Below, in pieces: positions 55,008-63,948 of a stretch of DNA of 64,000 nt. Positions within the stretch are counted from its first letter, which is position 1. Each line of letters begins with the position of its first letter. The notes beneath the pieces were generated by a model. That model worked only from the letters and a program-made list of their open reading frames with translations. It was not told the DNA's origin and did not search any database. Location of the stretch: assembly GCF_008973665.1 (NCBI RefSeq), contig NZ_WACP01000010.1, positions 62,001 to 126,000 of the forward strand, in the 5' to 3' direction. A program made the position numbers and the translations under genes. This DNA is from Paenibacillus tengchongensis (GTDB lineage: Bacteria > Bacillota > Bacilli > Paenibacillales > Paenibacillaceae).

Positions 55008-55436
55008 ACCTTATACCGCATCGGCGAGCTGGCCAAAGCGGCAGGCATTAGCGAACGGACCATTGACTATTATACGAAGCTCGGTTTGATCGCACCCGAG
55101 AAGCGGAGTATGAAGAATTACCGGCTGTACAGTCATGAAACCTTAACGGTTCTGGAACGTATTAATGATTTGAAGCAAGAGAAATATAGCCTTGAAGAGA
55201 TCAAAGACATGCTCAGCAAGTGGAGCTCGGCCGCTCCTGAAGCCGATGTTTCCGACAAGCTGGTTGAGCTGGAGCTGCATATGCAGCGGCTGGAGCGCGA
55301 AGTGAAGGCACTGGAGCCGGTAATCAGCGGGCTGAAGCCCGGGCAAGCCAGACGTGCGCTGGCCGCACTGATTCCTCAAGGCGTTGCCTGCATGGAGGCA
55401 ATCCGGGTCCTGCTGACGCAAGGACCCACAATGTAA
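55005..55436 (+). CDS. MerR family transcriptional regulator
   Basis: A 143-residue regulator starting MTLYRIGELAKAAGISERTI, with the MerR winged helix (3-70) intact: YYTKLGLIAPEKR and NYRLYSHETL. A dimer coiled coil follows (DKLVELELHMQRLEREVKAL). There are no effector cysteines. A GTG start at 54987 would add six residues but lacks a binding site. It sits 33 bp before the YugP gene and may control it. Confidence 0.9.
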   Translation: MTLYRIGELAKAAGISERTIDYYTKLGLIAPEKRSMKNYRLYSHETLTVLERINDLKQEKYSLEEIKDMLSKWSSAAPEADVSDKLVELELHMQRLEREVKALEPVISGLKPGQARRALAALIPQGVACMEAIRVLLTQGPTM

Positions 55437-55469
55437 CCAGTATTTACACCAAAGTGGAGGAATGCACAA

Positions 55470-56147
55470 ATGATGCCATTAATGTACCTATTGTTGATTC
55501 TCGCCTTTATCTTATCTGTATGGGCACAGTTCAGAGTTAAAGGCAACTTTAATAAATGGTCCAAAGTAGCGAATATGAACGGACTTACCGGTTATGAAGC
55601 AGCCCGGCGCATGCTGGATGCCAACGGACTGTACGACGTGCCGATCGAACCTGTCCGCGGAGCGCTTACCGACCATTACGATCCTGTCCACCGTGTCGTG
55701 CGGCTGTCCGAGCCGGTGTACTACGAAAGCTCCATCGCCGCCGTCTCCGTGGCCTGTCACGAAATCGGCCATGCCATCCAGCACAAGGAACATTATCCGA
55801 TGCTGACATTGCGCCACAAGATGTTCCCGGTCGTCAACTTCGCTTCCGGCATCGCCCCGTTCATGCTGCTGGCCGGCTTCTTCTTCAGCTCACTGAACCT
55901 GATCGGTCTGGGCATCATCTTCTTCTCGGCTGCCGTCGCGTTCCAGCTTGTAACGCTTCCTGTCGAGTTCAACGCCAGCAGCCGGGCCCGCCGGGTTATG
56001 GTTGAGATGGGCTTTATCCGCAACGAAGAAGAACGCGGGGTCGCCAAGGTACTGAATGCGGCTGCCCTGACTTACGTCGCCGCCGCCCTGGTCTCCCTGC
56101 TCGAACTGCTCCGCCTGATCTTTATGTTCTTCGGCAACCGTGAATAA
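55470..56147 (+). CDS. yugP: zinc metallopeptidase YugP family (membrane)
   Basis: A 225-residue membrane protein. An N-terminal helix (LMYLLLILAFILSVWAQF) is followed by a cytoplasmic or external metalloprotease part with HEIGH (97-101), then two helices and a last one near the C-terminus. PF04298 family. A role in membrane protein quality control is inferred for the family; no substrate is known. Starts after GTGGAGGAATG. Confidence 0.92.
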   Translation: MMPLMYLLLILAFILSVWAQFRVKGNFNKWSKVANMNGLTGYEAARRMLDANGLYDVPIEPVRGALTDHYDPVHRVVRLSEPVYYESSIAAVSVACHEIGHAIQHKEHYPMLTLRHKMFPVVNFASGIAPFMLLAGFFFSSLNLIGLGIIFFSAAVAFQLVTLPVEFNASSRARRVMVEMGFIRNEEERGVAKVLNAAALTYVAAALVSLLELLRLIFMFFGNRE

Positions 56148-56163
56148 TCAAGTAATAGAAATC

Positions 56164-56197
56164 AATACCCCGGAGGCTAAGTGCCTACCGGGGTATT
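56164..56197. terminator. bidirectional terminator
   Basis: AATACCCCGG (56164-56173) pairs with CCGGGGTATT (56188-56197), between converging yugP and the LysR gene; its right arm covers the 3' end of the LysR gene. Confidence 0.8.
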
Positions 56198-57091
56198 ATT
56201 TTGCCTGTCTCTGAAATATGTAAGCAGGAAATTGCGGAAGGATTGCGCCACCAGCGGCAGCTTGCCATCGCTGCGGTGAATGATCCCGACGGTTCTTGTT
56301 ACCGTCGGGCCGACCACCCTAACCTGGGCCGGCTGCATCGGATTGGTCTGGTAAAGCGCCGTCTCCGGCAGCAGGCTGACCCCCATACCGGCGGCAACCA
56401 GGCCGCGGATCGTGTCCGTCTCTCCGCCTTCAAAAGCAATCTGCGGCTTGAAGCCTGCCGCCAGACAAGCCTGCCAGACAATCGGCCGCAGTGAATAGCC
56501 TTGACTGAACAGCACGAACTTCTCCTCCTTGAGCTGCTCCAGCCGGATTTCAGTTTCTTTGGCGAGCGGATGGTTCTGCGGCAGAATTGCAAACAATTCC
56601 TCCGTCATCACTACATCTCCGGCCACCTGGCCGTCATTCTCCGGAAAAGGCGAGATGAACGCCAAGTCGACTTCACCTGAAAGCACATCTTTAATCAGAG
56701 ACGGATACGTACCTTGCTTGAAGCGAAACCGCACATTGGGATACAGCCGGCGAAACTCGGCGACAATCGTAGGTATGAGATGCGTTCCTAAGCTGTGCGG
56801 AAATCCGATGCGGATCTCGCCCCGTTCAGGATCGAGAAACTCATGAACCTCAGCCACCGAGCGGTCCAATTCTTTGAGGAGCGCCTCCACACGCTTGCGG
56901 AACAGCTGCCCTACAGGCGTAAGCTGCAGATTCCGCCCTTTTTGCATAAATAAATCCACCCCGAGCTCCTGCTCCAGCTGGTGTATCTGCCGGCTTACCG
57001 CGGACTGGGCCACATGCAGCTCCTCGGCGGCTTTGGTTACATGCTCCCGCTGGGCCACTTTCAAAAAGTACTGCAGTTGTCTCAGCTCCAT
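56177..57091 (-). CDS. LysR family transcriptional regulator
   Basis: A 304-residue regulator. The helix-turn-helix (MELRQLQYFLKVAQREHVTK then AAEELHVAQSAVSRQIHQLE) and the substrate-binding domain (RIGFPHSLGTHLIP; GMGVSLLPE) are complete. It resembles GltC of B. subtilis in the N-terminal part, but no gltAB is next to it, so the target is unknown. AGGGGAGAAGG precedes the start; it is 14 bp after rhomboid and probably co-transcribed. Confidence 0.92.
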   Translation of the reverse strand: MELRQLQYFLKVAQREHVTKAAEELHVAQSAVSRQIHQLEQELGVDLFMQKGRNLQLTPVGQLFRKRVEALLKELDRSVAEVHEFLDPERGEIRIGFPHSLGTHLIPTIVAEFRRLYPNVRFRFKQGTYPSLIKDVLSGEVDLAFISPFPENDGQVAGDVVMTEELFAILPQNHPLAKETEIRLEQLKEEKFVLFSQGYSLRPIVWQACLAAGFKPQIAFEGGETDTIRGLVAAGMGVSLLPETALYQTNPMQPAQVRVVGPTVTRTVGIIHRSDGKLPLVAQSFRNFLLTYFRDRQNNTPVGT

Positions 57092-57105
57092 CTTCGCCTT
57101 CTCCC

Positions 57106-57732
57106 CTAGAATCGTTTTGGTTTAAGCAGCCGGATAATCAGGCCGTATAGAAAGAAACCCGCTACCAGGCCGCCGAGATGGGCCGCCCAGCCTATATTAG
57201 GTACAGCAAAGGACATAATGATACCCATGACCAGCACTCCGTAAAGCGTCTTGCGCGAGCCTTCGTCCATCATCCCTCTCTGGAGTACTGCAATATAGAA
57301 ATAAGCGCCGTATACGGCGTATATCGCCCCTGACGCGCCAACAGCAATCGTACCTCCGTCGATAACCCCGCGGCTGCTGACAAATACACCCAGCATATTG
57401 GCCAGAAAACCGCCGGCCAGGTACAGGAGGGCATACCGCCACCAGCCCAGCAGCCGCTCCAGGGGAGGCGCGAAAATCAGCAGAGAAAAGCAGTTAAAAA
57501 ATATATGCGAAAATCCGTTATGCAGAAACATTGCCGCCCCGTAACGCCACAGCTCCTCCTTAAACGGGGAAATATTAACGGTCCCACCATACTTCAGCAG
57601 CGTGTTTACATTCGTTGAACCGCCGTCCAGCGTCAGTAAGATAAACATAATGACATTAGCCAAAATAAGCAGGCTGGTTACCGGATAATAGCGGATATAG
57701 CTCTTCCAGTTCTCATAGCGAATGAAAATCAT
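57106..57732 (-). CDS. rhomboid family intramembrane serine protease
   Basis: A 208-residue protein with six helices, the basic rhomboid fold. ATG 57732 is nine bases after AAAGG. Active-site serine in VGASGAIYA (GxSG) and histidine in AAHLGGLVAGF; the oxyanion region shows FLHNGFSHIFFNCFSL. It cuts substrates within the membrane; targets unknown. Co-transcribed with a LysR regulator. Confidence 0.92.
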   Translation of the reverse strand: MIFIRYENWKSYIRYYPVTSLLILANVIMFILLTLDGGSTNVNTLLKYGGTVNISPFKEELWRYGAAMFLHNGFSHIFFNCFSLLIFAPPLERLLGWWRYALLYLAGGFLANMLGVFVSSRGVIDGGTIAVGASGAIYAVYGAYFYIAVLQRGMMDEGSRKTLYGVLVMGIIMSFAVPNIGWAAHLGGLVAGFFLYGLIIRLLKPKRF

Positions 57733-57764
57733 GTCACCCATCCTTTATGTATTTATGGTCCGGC

Positions 57765-57794
57765 TCGACATCCTGTCTCTAAACAGATTATAAT
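57765..57794 (+). promoter_or_regulatory. sigma-A promoter of tpx
   Basis: TCGACA and TATAAT with an 18-bp spacer, 50 bp before tpx. Confidence 0.65.
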
Positions 57795-57843
57795 TTATTC
57801 TGGCAGTAAGAATCCAATTTTCCATTCAAGGAGGAAACAAGAC

Positions 57844-58362
57844 ATGACGCAAGAAAGAACAGGCGTAGCCGCATTTAAGGGCAGCCCCATTACTTTAATC
57901 GGACCCGAGCTGAAAGCCGGCGATCCCGCTCCCGCTTTTACGGTGAGCAAGAATCTGCTGGAAGAAAGCACGCTTAGCGATTATGCCGGCAAAATCAAGC
58001 TGATCAGTGTCGTCCCCTCTCTGGATACGGGAGTATGCGATGCCCAGACCCGCCGCTTCAATAGCGAAGCCGCCGGGCTCGGGGATAATGTCGTAATCCT
58101 TACCATCAGCATGGATCTGCCGTTCGCCCAGGCCCGCTGGTGCGGCGCTGCAGACATCGACCGCGTCATCACTCTTTCCGACCACAAGAACGCTTCATTC
58201 GGAGAAGCCTACGGCGTGCTGATCAAAGAATTCCGCCTGGACATGCGTTCGATCTTCGTGATCGATAAGGACGACAAGCTGGCTTATGTGGAATATCTGG
58301 CCGAAATGTCCGAGCATCCCGATTACGACGCCGCCATCGCTGCAGTCAAGGCTTTACTGTAG
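57844..58362 (+). CDS. tpx: thiol peroxidase
   Basis: A 172-residue atypical 2-Cys peroxiredoxin that reduces organic peroxides using thioredoxin. Peroxidatic C65 lies in PSLDTGVCDAQT and resolving C100 in ARWCGA, at the usual distance. FKGSPITLIGPELKAGDPAP is the family N-terminus. AAGGAGG precedes ATG 57844. Confidence 0.95.
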   Translation: MTQERTGVAAFKGSPITLIGPELKAGDPAPAFTVSKNLLEESTLSDYAGKIKLISVVPSLDTGVCDAQTRRFNSEAAGLGDNVVILTISMDLPFAQARWCGAADIDRVITLSDHKNASFGEAYGVLIKEFRLDMRSIFVIDKDDKLAYVEYLAEMSEHPDYDAAIAAVKALL

Positions 58363-58397
58363 ACAAGCTTGTCGCAAAGAAACCGGATATAAATCGT

Positions 58398-58433
58398 AAA
58401 AAGCGGAAGAAGGATGACCTTCTCCCGCTTTTT
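58398..58433 (+). terminator. intrinsic terminator of tpx
   Basis: AAAAGCGGAAGAAGG (58398-58413) pairs with CCTTCTCCCGCTTTT, followed by T residues. Confidence 0.85.
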
Positions 58434-58527
58434 TGGCCTTTCCGGAAGCTTCACACTGCAGCGGCTGCTGCGCATTAGGGCATTAAGAGAAACCGCATAC
58501 ATCCTTAAACCGGCAATTTGCCGTATA

Positions 58528-58917
58528 TTATTCCGTCTTGTATTTGCCCAGCTTCTTATCCAGTGCCTGGTACAGCTTCTGAATCACCCGGTAATTGGCG
58601 CCAAGATCGCCCAGCGAGCCTCTGGATGCGGAGTACATGTCCACACCGCAGCGCACCGGCGAAGTGTTCAGTATCGAAACGGTAATGTCCAGCGTACGGC
58701 CGAACCCCGTTCTCTTCTCCAGGGTAATTTCACCGACAGACTGCACTTCATGCAGCACCTTGAATCCCGGAATCTTCTTCAGCGTCGAGGATATCTCTTC
58801 CCATGCTTTGTCTTTCGAAAGTGAATAATAACGCGTCTTTAACAGCGGATCCTTGGCCCGGTCGCTTGTACCGTCATGACTGCGGAAGATCCCGACTAAC
58901 GTTCTTTTTAGCGACAA
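58528..58917 (-). CDS. DUF1499-like protein
   Basis: A 129-residue soluble protein. TTG 58917 is six bases after GAGGGGG. The core KDKAWEEISSTLKKIPGFKV and the end DMYSASRGSLGDLGANYRVI match the DUF1499 pattern (strand, then SxSRxGxxDxGxN and a helix). Function of the family is unknown. Confidence 0.7.
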   Translation of the reverse strand: MSLKRTLVGIFRSHDGTSDRAKDPLLKTRYYSLSKDKAWEEISSTLKKIPGFKVLHEVQSVGEITLEKRTGFGRTLDITVSILNTSPVRCGVDMYSASRGSLGDLGANYRVIQKLYQALDKKLGKYKTE

Positions 58918-59052
58918 ACTGCTTCCCCCTCTTCAAATCCCTAGTTCGTTCTTATAGTTTATCATTGTTATCCAAGGAACAAAAGAGCAGCGGTCACTTT
59001 CAGGCAGGACTCTGCTCCCTCTTCCCCCGAATAACACAGATATGCAAACTAA

Positions 59053-59091
59053 AAGGTGCCTCTCCCGCATTTTAGCGGAAACAGGCACCTT
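59053..59091 (-). terminator. intrinsic terminator after 6S RNA
   Basis: AAGGTGCCT and AGGCACCTT enclose a second stem CCGC/GCGG; TTTTAG follows on the minus strand. Confidence 0.8.
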
Positions 59092-59104
59092 GTCAAATAC
59101 AGTA

Positions 59105-59294
59105 GAAAACCCGCCTATGCCGTCCGGTCGCATTGTCTTCTGAACCTGCTATAGCAGGTGGGTGACCGCAGAAGACGTTTTTGAATTCCCCGCGTCTTAT
59201 AGACAGGGCCTTTCAGCTGCGCTTCGTGTTGATCTCCCTAGACAATATCATTGGTTCAAAACAACGAGCAACCATAACGTACATCGCAGGATTT
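59105..59294 (-). ncRNA. ssrS: 6S RNA (probable)
   Basis: About 190 nt on the minus strand, starting near 59294 just after a good promoter. Both ends pair as in 6S RNA: 5' CCTGC/GATGT region with 3' GGCAT/GGCGGG. The central bulge side shows TTTTGAACCAATGATATT, resembling the conserved UGAGCCGAUAU of E. coli 6S; TCAACACGAAGCGCAGC follows. A hairpin (GTCTTCTG ... CAGAAGAC with CCTGCTATAGCAGG) fills the 3' half. 6S RNA binds housekeeping RNA polymerase and adjusts transcription in stationary phase. Exact ends are estimates. The gap 58918-59052 has no gene. Confidence 0.75.
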
Positions 59295-59300
59295 ATATCT

Positions 59301-59329
59301 ATTATATTGCGTTTTGACGAAAAAGTAAA
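59301..59329 (-). promoter_or_regulatory. sigma-A promoter of the 6S RNA
   Basis: TTTACT and TATAAT with a 17-bp spacer on the minus strand, seven bases before the proposed 5' end. Confidence 0.7.
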
Positions 59330-59402
59330 CCTGTATGCGCTTTAATCTTATCGCCAGAAATTTCCCTGCCGGGCGAAATTTTACTTGTATTGTTCAAACC
59401 GC

Positions 59403-60440
59403 TTAATCAATTGTTCTTCTGTGCGAAGCATTGTCGGCATTCTCCGGCAATACAGCTTCTTCTGGCTCGCGGGTTTCCGCGGAATCACTTGTAACTTCCG
59501 GCTCGCTTGTAACTGCGGATTGGCTTATACTTTCGGATTCACGTTTAGCCGCCGTTGCAGCCTTATCTTCCGGATTACTTACTGCTGCGGATTTACGGGC
59601 TTCTTCGTAGCTACGTTCTTGCTTGGATTTTTGTCTCTCCTCGTAACTGCTCTCTGCCTCATAATCGTAATCATCCTCTGCATCTTCTTCCTCTTCGGCC
59701 GCTTCCAGTGCCTCTTCCTCCTGCAGCTTCTTTTTCTCCGCCTGCAATTGAAGCTTATTGTACGTTGCGTAGAAGTTAAAGAAGGCCAGCATGGAGACCA
59801 GTGTAGGTATGCAAACCGCATACAGCACAGTGTATTTAAGACCAATGTAGCCCAGCAACGCGGCACCCAGCAGTGTGGAGAACACACGGAACGGACGCGC
59901 GATGGTCAGCAGAATCGAGTTGGTCATCACTTGCTTAAAGGTCATCTGATAATGCACCACGATGGAGAAAAAATTAAACATTGAGACAAGCAAAATAATC
60001 ATCAGCACCAGCATCAGGATGCCGACAACCCTAAAGTTGGGCATTCGTGTCATGTACACGGTAATATCAACGTACATTACCACGAACAGCAGTGTGTAAA
60101 TGGCCCCCCCAAACATGCTCTTGAGATAGTTCTCTTTGTAACCTTGAAAAAAAGTGCGGAATGTGCCGACGTCGGTATTTCCCATGACCCATTTGCGGAC
60201 TACCGTAAACAGCGCCGCCGTAGCCGGAAACACCGTAAACGGAGCCAAAAACCCGAGAACCCAGTTTAGCGTGATTTGTTCATTGGCTCCGCCCGTATCC
60301 GAGCTCATCATGATCAACTTCAAGAGTCCTACAAACAGAAACGGAACCGAACAAATCGCCCACAAAATATTGCTGAAGGCAATCCGCGAAATCCACTCCG
60401 TGAGACGGTATAAACCGCCCATTGCTCCTTTAAACTCCAA
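59403..60440 (-). CDS. DUF624 (YesL-like) membrane protein with long acidic tail
   Basis: A 345-residue protein. Residues 1-225 hold the YesL/DUF624 fold with about five helices (LYRLTEWISRIAFSNILWAI; PATAALFTVVRKWVMG). The C-terminal 115 residues are an Asp/Glu/Ser-rich, probably disordered tail (EEEEDAEDDYDYEAESSYEE), absent from B. subtilis YesL. YesL proteins are often encoded with sugar importers and YesM/YesN; here it stands alone. Function unknown. Confidence 0.88.
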   Translation of the reverse strand: MEFKGAMGGLYRLTEWISRIAFSNILWAICSVPFLFVGLLKLIMMSSDTGGANEQITLNWVLGFLAPFTVFPATAALFTVVRKWVMGNTDVGTFRTFFQGYKENYLKSMFGGAIYTLLFVVMYVDITVYMTRMPNFRVVGILMLVLMIILLVSMFNFFSIVVHYQMTFKQVMTNSILLTIARPFRVFSTLLGAALLGYIGLKYTVLYAVCIPTLVSMLAFFNFYATYNKLQLQAEKKKLQEEEALEAAEEEEDAEDDYDYEAESSYEERQKSKQERSYEEARKSAAVSNPEDKAATAAKRESESISQSAVTSEPEVTSDSAETREPEEAVLPENADNASHRRTID

Positions 60441-60620
60441 TGCCCTTCCTCCTGTCTGTCTTGCGCATACTGCGTATCTTAACTATACCTTATTTCACCC
60501 GCTCTTTTCCAGCGCCCAATCTGACGATTCCGGGTCAAACGTCTAAGCAAGCTCCGCATTTGGTCCATATATTGAGGTCGTATCCTTGATCCCGAACATT
60601 CCTTAAAGGAGGTAGACCCT

Positions 60621-60719
60621 ATGTCCACACCTGCAGCCTACGGCCTTTGGACTTCGACAGGCACAATTCTGGTGCTGTTCATCCTGCTTGTCATTATCAC
60701 TCGCACTTTCATCTACTAA
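60621..60719 (+). CDS. 32-residue membrane peptide, YjcZ-like
   Basis: ATG 60621 is eight bases after a perfect AAAGGAGGT. The peptide MSTPAAYGLWTSTGTILVLF continues with ILLVIITRTFIY, one membrane helix with an aromatic C-terminal end. This resembles the YjcZ family of tiny sporulation membrane proteins (GFALIVVLFILLIIVG), though the Gly/Tyr-rich head is reduced. Confidence 0.65.
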   Translation: MSTPAAYGLWTSTGTILVLFILLVIITRTFIY

Positions 60720-60757
60720 GATCAGGCAACCATAAAGCTCCAGACATACGCACATGC

Positions 60758-60792
60758 AAAAAAAGACGGGACACCCTCACCGGTGTCCCGTC
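60758..60792 (-). terminator. intrinsic terminator of cshA
   Basis: GACGGGACACC (60765-60775) pairs with GGTGTCCCGTC (60782-60792); seven T follow on the minus strand. Confidence 0.9.
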
Positions 60793-60807
60793 TGTCATAA
60801 TAATGAT

Positions 60808-62451
60808 TTAGTTGTCGAAATCTTCGCGTCTGCTTGGACGAGGTGCCGGCTTGCGCTCGCCGCTGCGTCCGCTGTCACCGTCACGGTTGCCCTTATAGCC
60901 GCCGCCGTAAGTACCGCCGTAGCCACTGCTGTAACCGCCGCGGGTGCTGTTGTTGTCGCGGTTACCTTTGTAGCCGCCACCGTCGCGGTTGCCTTTGTAG
61001 CCGCCGCCATAGCTGCTGCTACCACTGCCGCCGCTACCGCCACTGCCGCTGTTGCCGCGGTATCCGCCGCTTGGCTTGCGCCCGCTGCGGAGATCGTATT
61101 TGCCGCCGCGGCGTTTCACGCGGATCGGTTCTTCCGGTGTCAGCTCTACCTGAGCATCCTTGCTCTCACCTGTCAACAGCTTCATAGCTGCGGAAAGCAG
61201 AGATACGGAATCGTATTGCTCCAGCAATTGAATCGCGATGCCTTTGTATTCGTTCAGCTCGCCGCCGCCTTCAACCATTGCCAGCAGGCGTTCTGCTGTA
61301 ATCCGCTGCTTGCCTTCGATGGCTTCGGCCATAGTAGGCAACGGTTTGCGGGCGATCTTATGACGGGTTACACGCTCAATCAGATGCAGATGATCCATTT
61401 CGCGCGGAGTCACAAAGGACCAGGCCGAACCCTGCTTACCGGCACGGCCGGTACGGCCGATACGGTGCACATAGCTCTCAGGGTCCTGAGGCAGGTCAAA
61501 GTTAATAACATGCGTTACGCCGGATACGTCCAGGCCGCGTGCAGCCACATCGGTCGCTACCAGGACGTCAATGCTGCCGTCGCGGAATTTGCGCATAACA
61601 GCATCGCGCTGGTTCTGGGACAAGTCACCATGCAGGCCGTCGGCGGAATAGCCGCGCTTCTGCAGGCCTTCGGAGAGCTCGTCGACGCGGCGCTTCGTGC
61701 GGCCGAATACGATGGCCAGCTCAGGCGATTCCATATCAATGAGACGGCTGAGCGCTTCGAATTTCTGGCGTTCAGGAACTTCAATGTAAGCCTGGTCAAT
61801 CAGCGGAGCGCTGATCTGCTTAGGAATAACGGATACGTGCTGCGGGTTCTTCAGGAACTGCTGAGCAAGACGCTGAATGTTTGGAGGCATGGTTGCCGAG
61901 AAGAGCATGGTCTGGCGCTCTTCGGGCACCATCTTGAGAATGGTCTGAATATCTTCCATGAAGCCCATATCCAGCATTTCATCGGCTTCATCCAGAACGA
62001 CGGTCTGAACGTCGTCCAGGCGGATGGTCTTGCGGTTAATGTGGTCAAGAAGACGTCCGGGAGTCCCGATAATGATTTGCGGTTTCTTCTTCAATCCGCG
62101 GATCTGGCGGCCGATATCCTGTCCGCCGTAAATGGCCAGGGAACGCAGGCCCTTGAAGCGGGTCAGCTTGCCGATCTCTTCCGCAACCTGGATGGCCAGT
62201 TCGCGGGTAGGAGTCATAACGAGGGCGAGAATTTTTTCTTCCTCACGGCTAATCTTAGAGATGAGCGGAATACCGAAAGCGGCTGTCTTGCCTGTACCGG
62301 TCTGGGCTTGGCCGATCATATCTGCGCCGGTCAGCGCGATTGGAATCGCCTGCTCCTGAATCGGAGTCGCCTCCTCAAATCCCAGTTCTGTGATTGCTTG
62401 AAGCACTTTTGGCTCTAGGCCGAATTCTGCGAATGTTTTCAAATTATTCAT
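60808..62451 (-). CDS. cshA: DEAD-box RNA helicase (CshA-like)
   Basis: About 547 residues. Helicase motifs in order: Q motif [18 protein letters not shown] (49-56), [29 protein letters not shown], and [13 protein letters not shown]-terminal dimerisation part follows, then a Gly/Ser/Arg-rich tail with three GGGYKGNRD units, which should bind RNA. It unwinds structured RNA in the cytoplasm (cold adaptation, mRNA decay, ribosome assembly). ATG 62451 has its AAGGAG only one base away; TTG 62442 at ten-base spacing may be the real start. Confidence 0.93.
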   Translation of the reverse strand: MNNLKTFAEFGLEPKVLQAITELGFEEATPIQEQAIPIALTGADMIGQAQTGTGKTAAFGIPLISKISREEEKILALVMTPTRELAIQVAEEIGKLTRFKGLRSLAIYGGQDIGRQIRGLKKKPQIIIGTPGRLLDHINRKTIRLDDVQTVVLDEADEMLDMGFMEDIQTILKMVPEERQTMLFSATMPPNIQRLAQQFLKNPQHVSVIPKQISAPLIDQAYIEVPERQKFEALSRLIDMESPELAIVFGRTKRRVDELSEGLQKRGYSADGLHGDLSQNQRDAVMRKFRDGSIDVLVATDVAARGLDVSGVTHVINFDLPQDPESYVHRIGRTGRAGKQGSAWSFVTPREMDHLHLIERVTRHKIARKPLPTMAEAIEGKQRITAERLLAMVEGGGELNEYKGIAIQLLEQYDSVSLLSAAMKLLTGESKDAQVELTPEEPIRVKRRGGKYDLRSGRKPSGGYRGNSGSGGSGGSGSSSYGGGYKGNRDGGGYKGNRDNNSTRGGYSSGYGGTYGGGYKGNRDGDSGRSGERKPAPRPSRREDFDN

Positions 62452-62699
62452 GCTCCTTCTATACAGTGGACATTCCACATGCTTGTCTGTATTCTTAAGT
62501 AGCGGTAAACACATTTATAGGCTGTCCAATCATGCCGTAATCTCTGCATGGTCTACACGTATCGGGACGAAAAGATGTCCTAAAAGATCAGGCGACTCGG
62601 GAAGCCTGAGCATTGTAGCTTCTCTTCCGAAGCAATGCAAAAATACCATTGTAACGTCCTACTCAAGAATATCCTATACATTATATCACAAACCCCAGT

Positions 62700-62719
62700 A
62701 GGAATACCAGTGTATTCCT
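62700..62719. promoter_or_regulatory. perfect palindrome between cshA and yitT
   Basis: AGGAATAC, CAGT, GTATTCCT: 8-base arms around four bases, 40 bp before the YitT start and near a TATAAT of the cshA leader. A candidate operator for one or both divergent genes. The rest of the 308-bp gap 62452-62759 shows only the long cshA leader. Confidence 0.4.
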
Positions 62720-62759
62720 TTCTTTCATTACATACAATTAAACGCAGAGGTGAGGATAT

Positions 62760-63587
62760 TTGTTAAGACTAAAATTCATCGGTAATTACCTGACGATCAT
62801 TATCGGTTCGGCGATGATCGCCAGCGGATTCAACTTATTTCTGATCCCCCACCGGCTTCTGAGCGGCGGGGTGTCCGGGCTTGCGATGCTCGTCGGTTAT
62901 TTCACACCATTCAATATCAGCCTGCTGTATCTGCTCTTCAATATCCCGCTGCTGGTTGCCGGATGGTTCCAGTTAGGTCGCAGATTTATCGTGTTCAGCA
63001 TTCTCTCCGTTGCGGCGACCACCTGGCTGATGACCCTGATTCCTGAAAAGGCGGTTGCTTCAGATATGCTGCTGGCCTCCGTTTTCGGCGGAGCGCTGGT
63101 CGGCATCGGCAGCGGCATTTCTTTCCGTGTGGGCGGGTCAACCGGCGGTTTTGACATCATCGGGTCCATTATCACACGCTACCGTGATTTCCCGATCGGA
63201 AATGTGCTTGTAGGGCTCAACGGGCTGGTAATATTGGCGGCTGCTTACTTTGATAACAACTGGAATCTGGCGCTTGCCTCTATGGTTTCCATCTACGTCA
63301 CCGGAAAAGTAGTCGATTTAATACACGTCAGCCACTTGAAGGTTACGGTATATATTGTAACAACCCGAACCAACGAGTTGCTGGAGCAGCTGCTTCCCCT
63401 TCAACGCGGCGTAACAAAGATCAAGACAGAGGGCGCTTATTCTCATGTGGAACGGGATATGCTAATGACAGTGACCACCCGTTACGAGCTCGCGGAGCTA
63501 AAGCGGATTATCAGAACCAGCGATCCGCAGGCTTTTGTCAATATCGTGGAAACCGTAGGCGTCATGGGCTCTTTCCGCAAAAGATGA
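62760..63587 (+). CDS. YitT family membrane protein
   Basis: A 275-residue protein. TTG 62760 follows GAGGTGAGG. Five to six helices (DUF161 repeats; NYLTIIIGSAMIASGFNLFL and GGSTGGFDIIGSII) are followed by a cytoplasmic DUF2179 domain (VTKIKTEGAYSHVERDMLMT). Transport or signalling role unknown; very common in several copies per Bacillales genome. Confidence 0.92.
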   Translation: MLRLKFIGNYLTIIIGSAMIASGFNLFLIPHRLLSGGVSGLAMLVGYFTPFNISLLYLLFNIPLLVAGWFQLGRRFIVFSILSVAATTWLMTLIPEKAVASDMLLASVFGGALVGIGSGISFRVGGSTGGFDIIGSIITRYRDFPIGNVLVGLNGLVILAAAYFDNNWNLALASMVSIYVTGKVVDLIHVSHLKVTVYIVTTRTNELLEQLLPLQRGVTKIKTEGAYSHVERDMLMTVTTRYELAELKRIIRTSDPQAFVNIVETVGVMGSFRKR

Positions 63588-63753
63588 TTCGAACCCATGC
63601 GTTTTACTTAAAATTATGATATATTAGTCTCATGCAAGACCTTTCACAATTTCATGAAGATTGTGCATTACCCTCTTTTTTCCAAAGGCACTTCGTTTTC
63701 TGATGGACCTGAATGACAATTCAGCACATTCGAAAAAGGAAAGGGTGATTTTT

Positions 63754-63948
63754 ATGGAAATGGAAACGGTAAAACTGTCAACAATCGTCATGAAGTGGTA
63801 CCCTGATATGATGCCGTTTCTTCGGCAGGACGAACTGAATTCCGTTATCGTCCTGCGTGACGGTCTCAGCATCCTGGAACCGGCAGATGCCATGGATATC
63901 ATCCAGTACAGCATCTGTGAGCATCAGAATTCCGGTTTTCTTCAATGA
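63754..63948 (+). CDS. small acidic protein of unknown function
   Basis: 64 residues from ATG 63754, which is preceded by AAAAAGGAAAGGGTG. MEMETVKLSTIVMKWYPDMM is followed by helical DELNSVIVLRDGLSILEPAD. The open frame extends 31 codons upstream without a better site. No membrane segment, no family recognised. The last 52 bp of the window after it hold nothing visible. Confidence 0.6.
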   Translation: MEMETVKLSTIVMKWYPDMMPFLRQDELNSVIVLRDGLSILEPADAMDIIQYSICEHQNSGFLQ

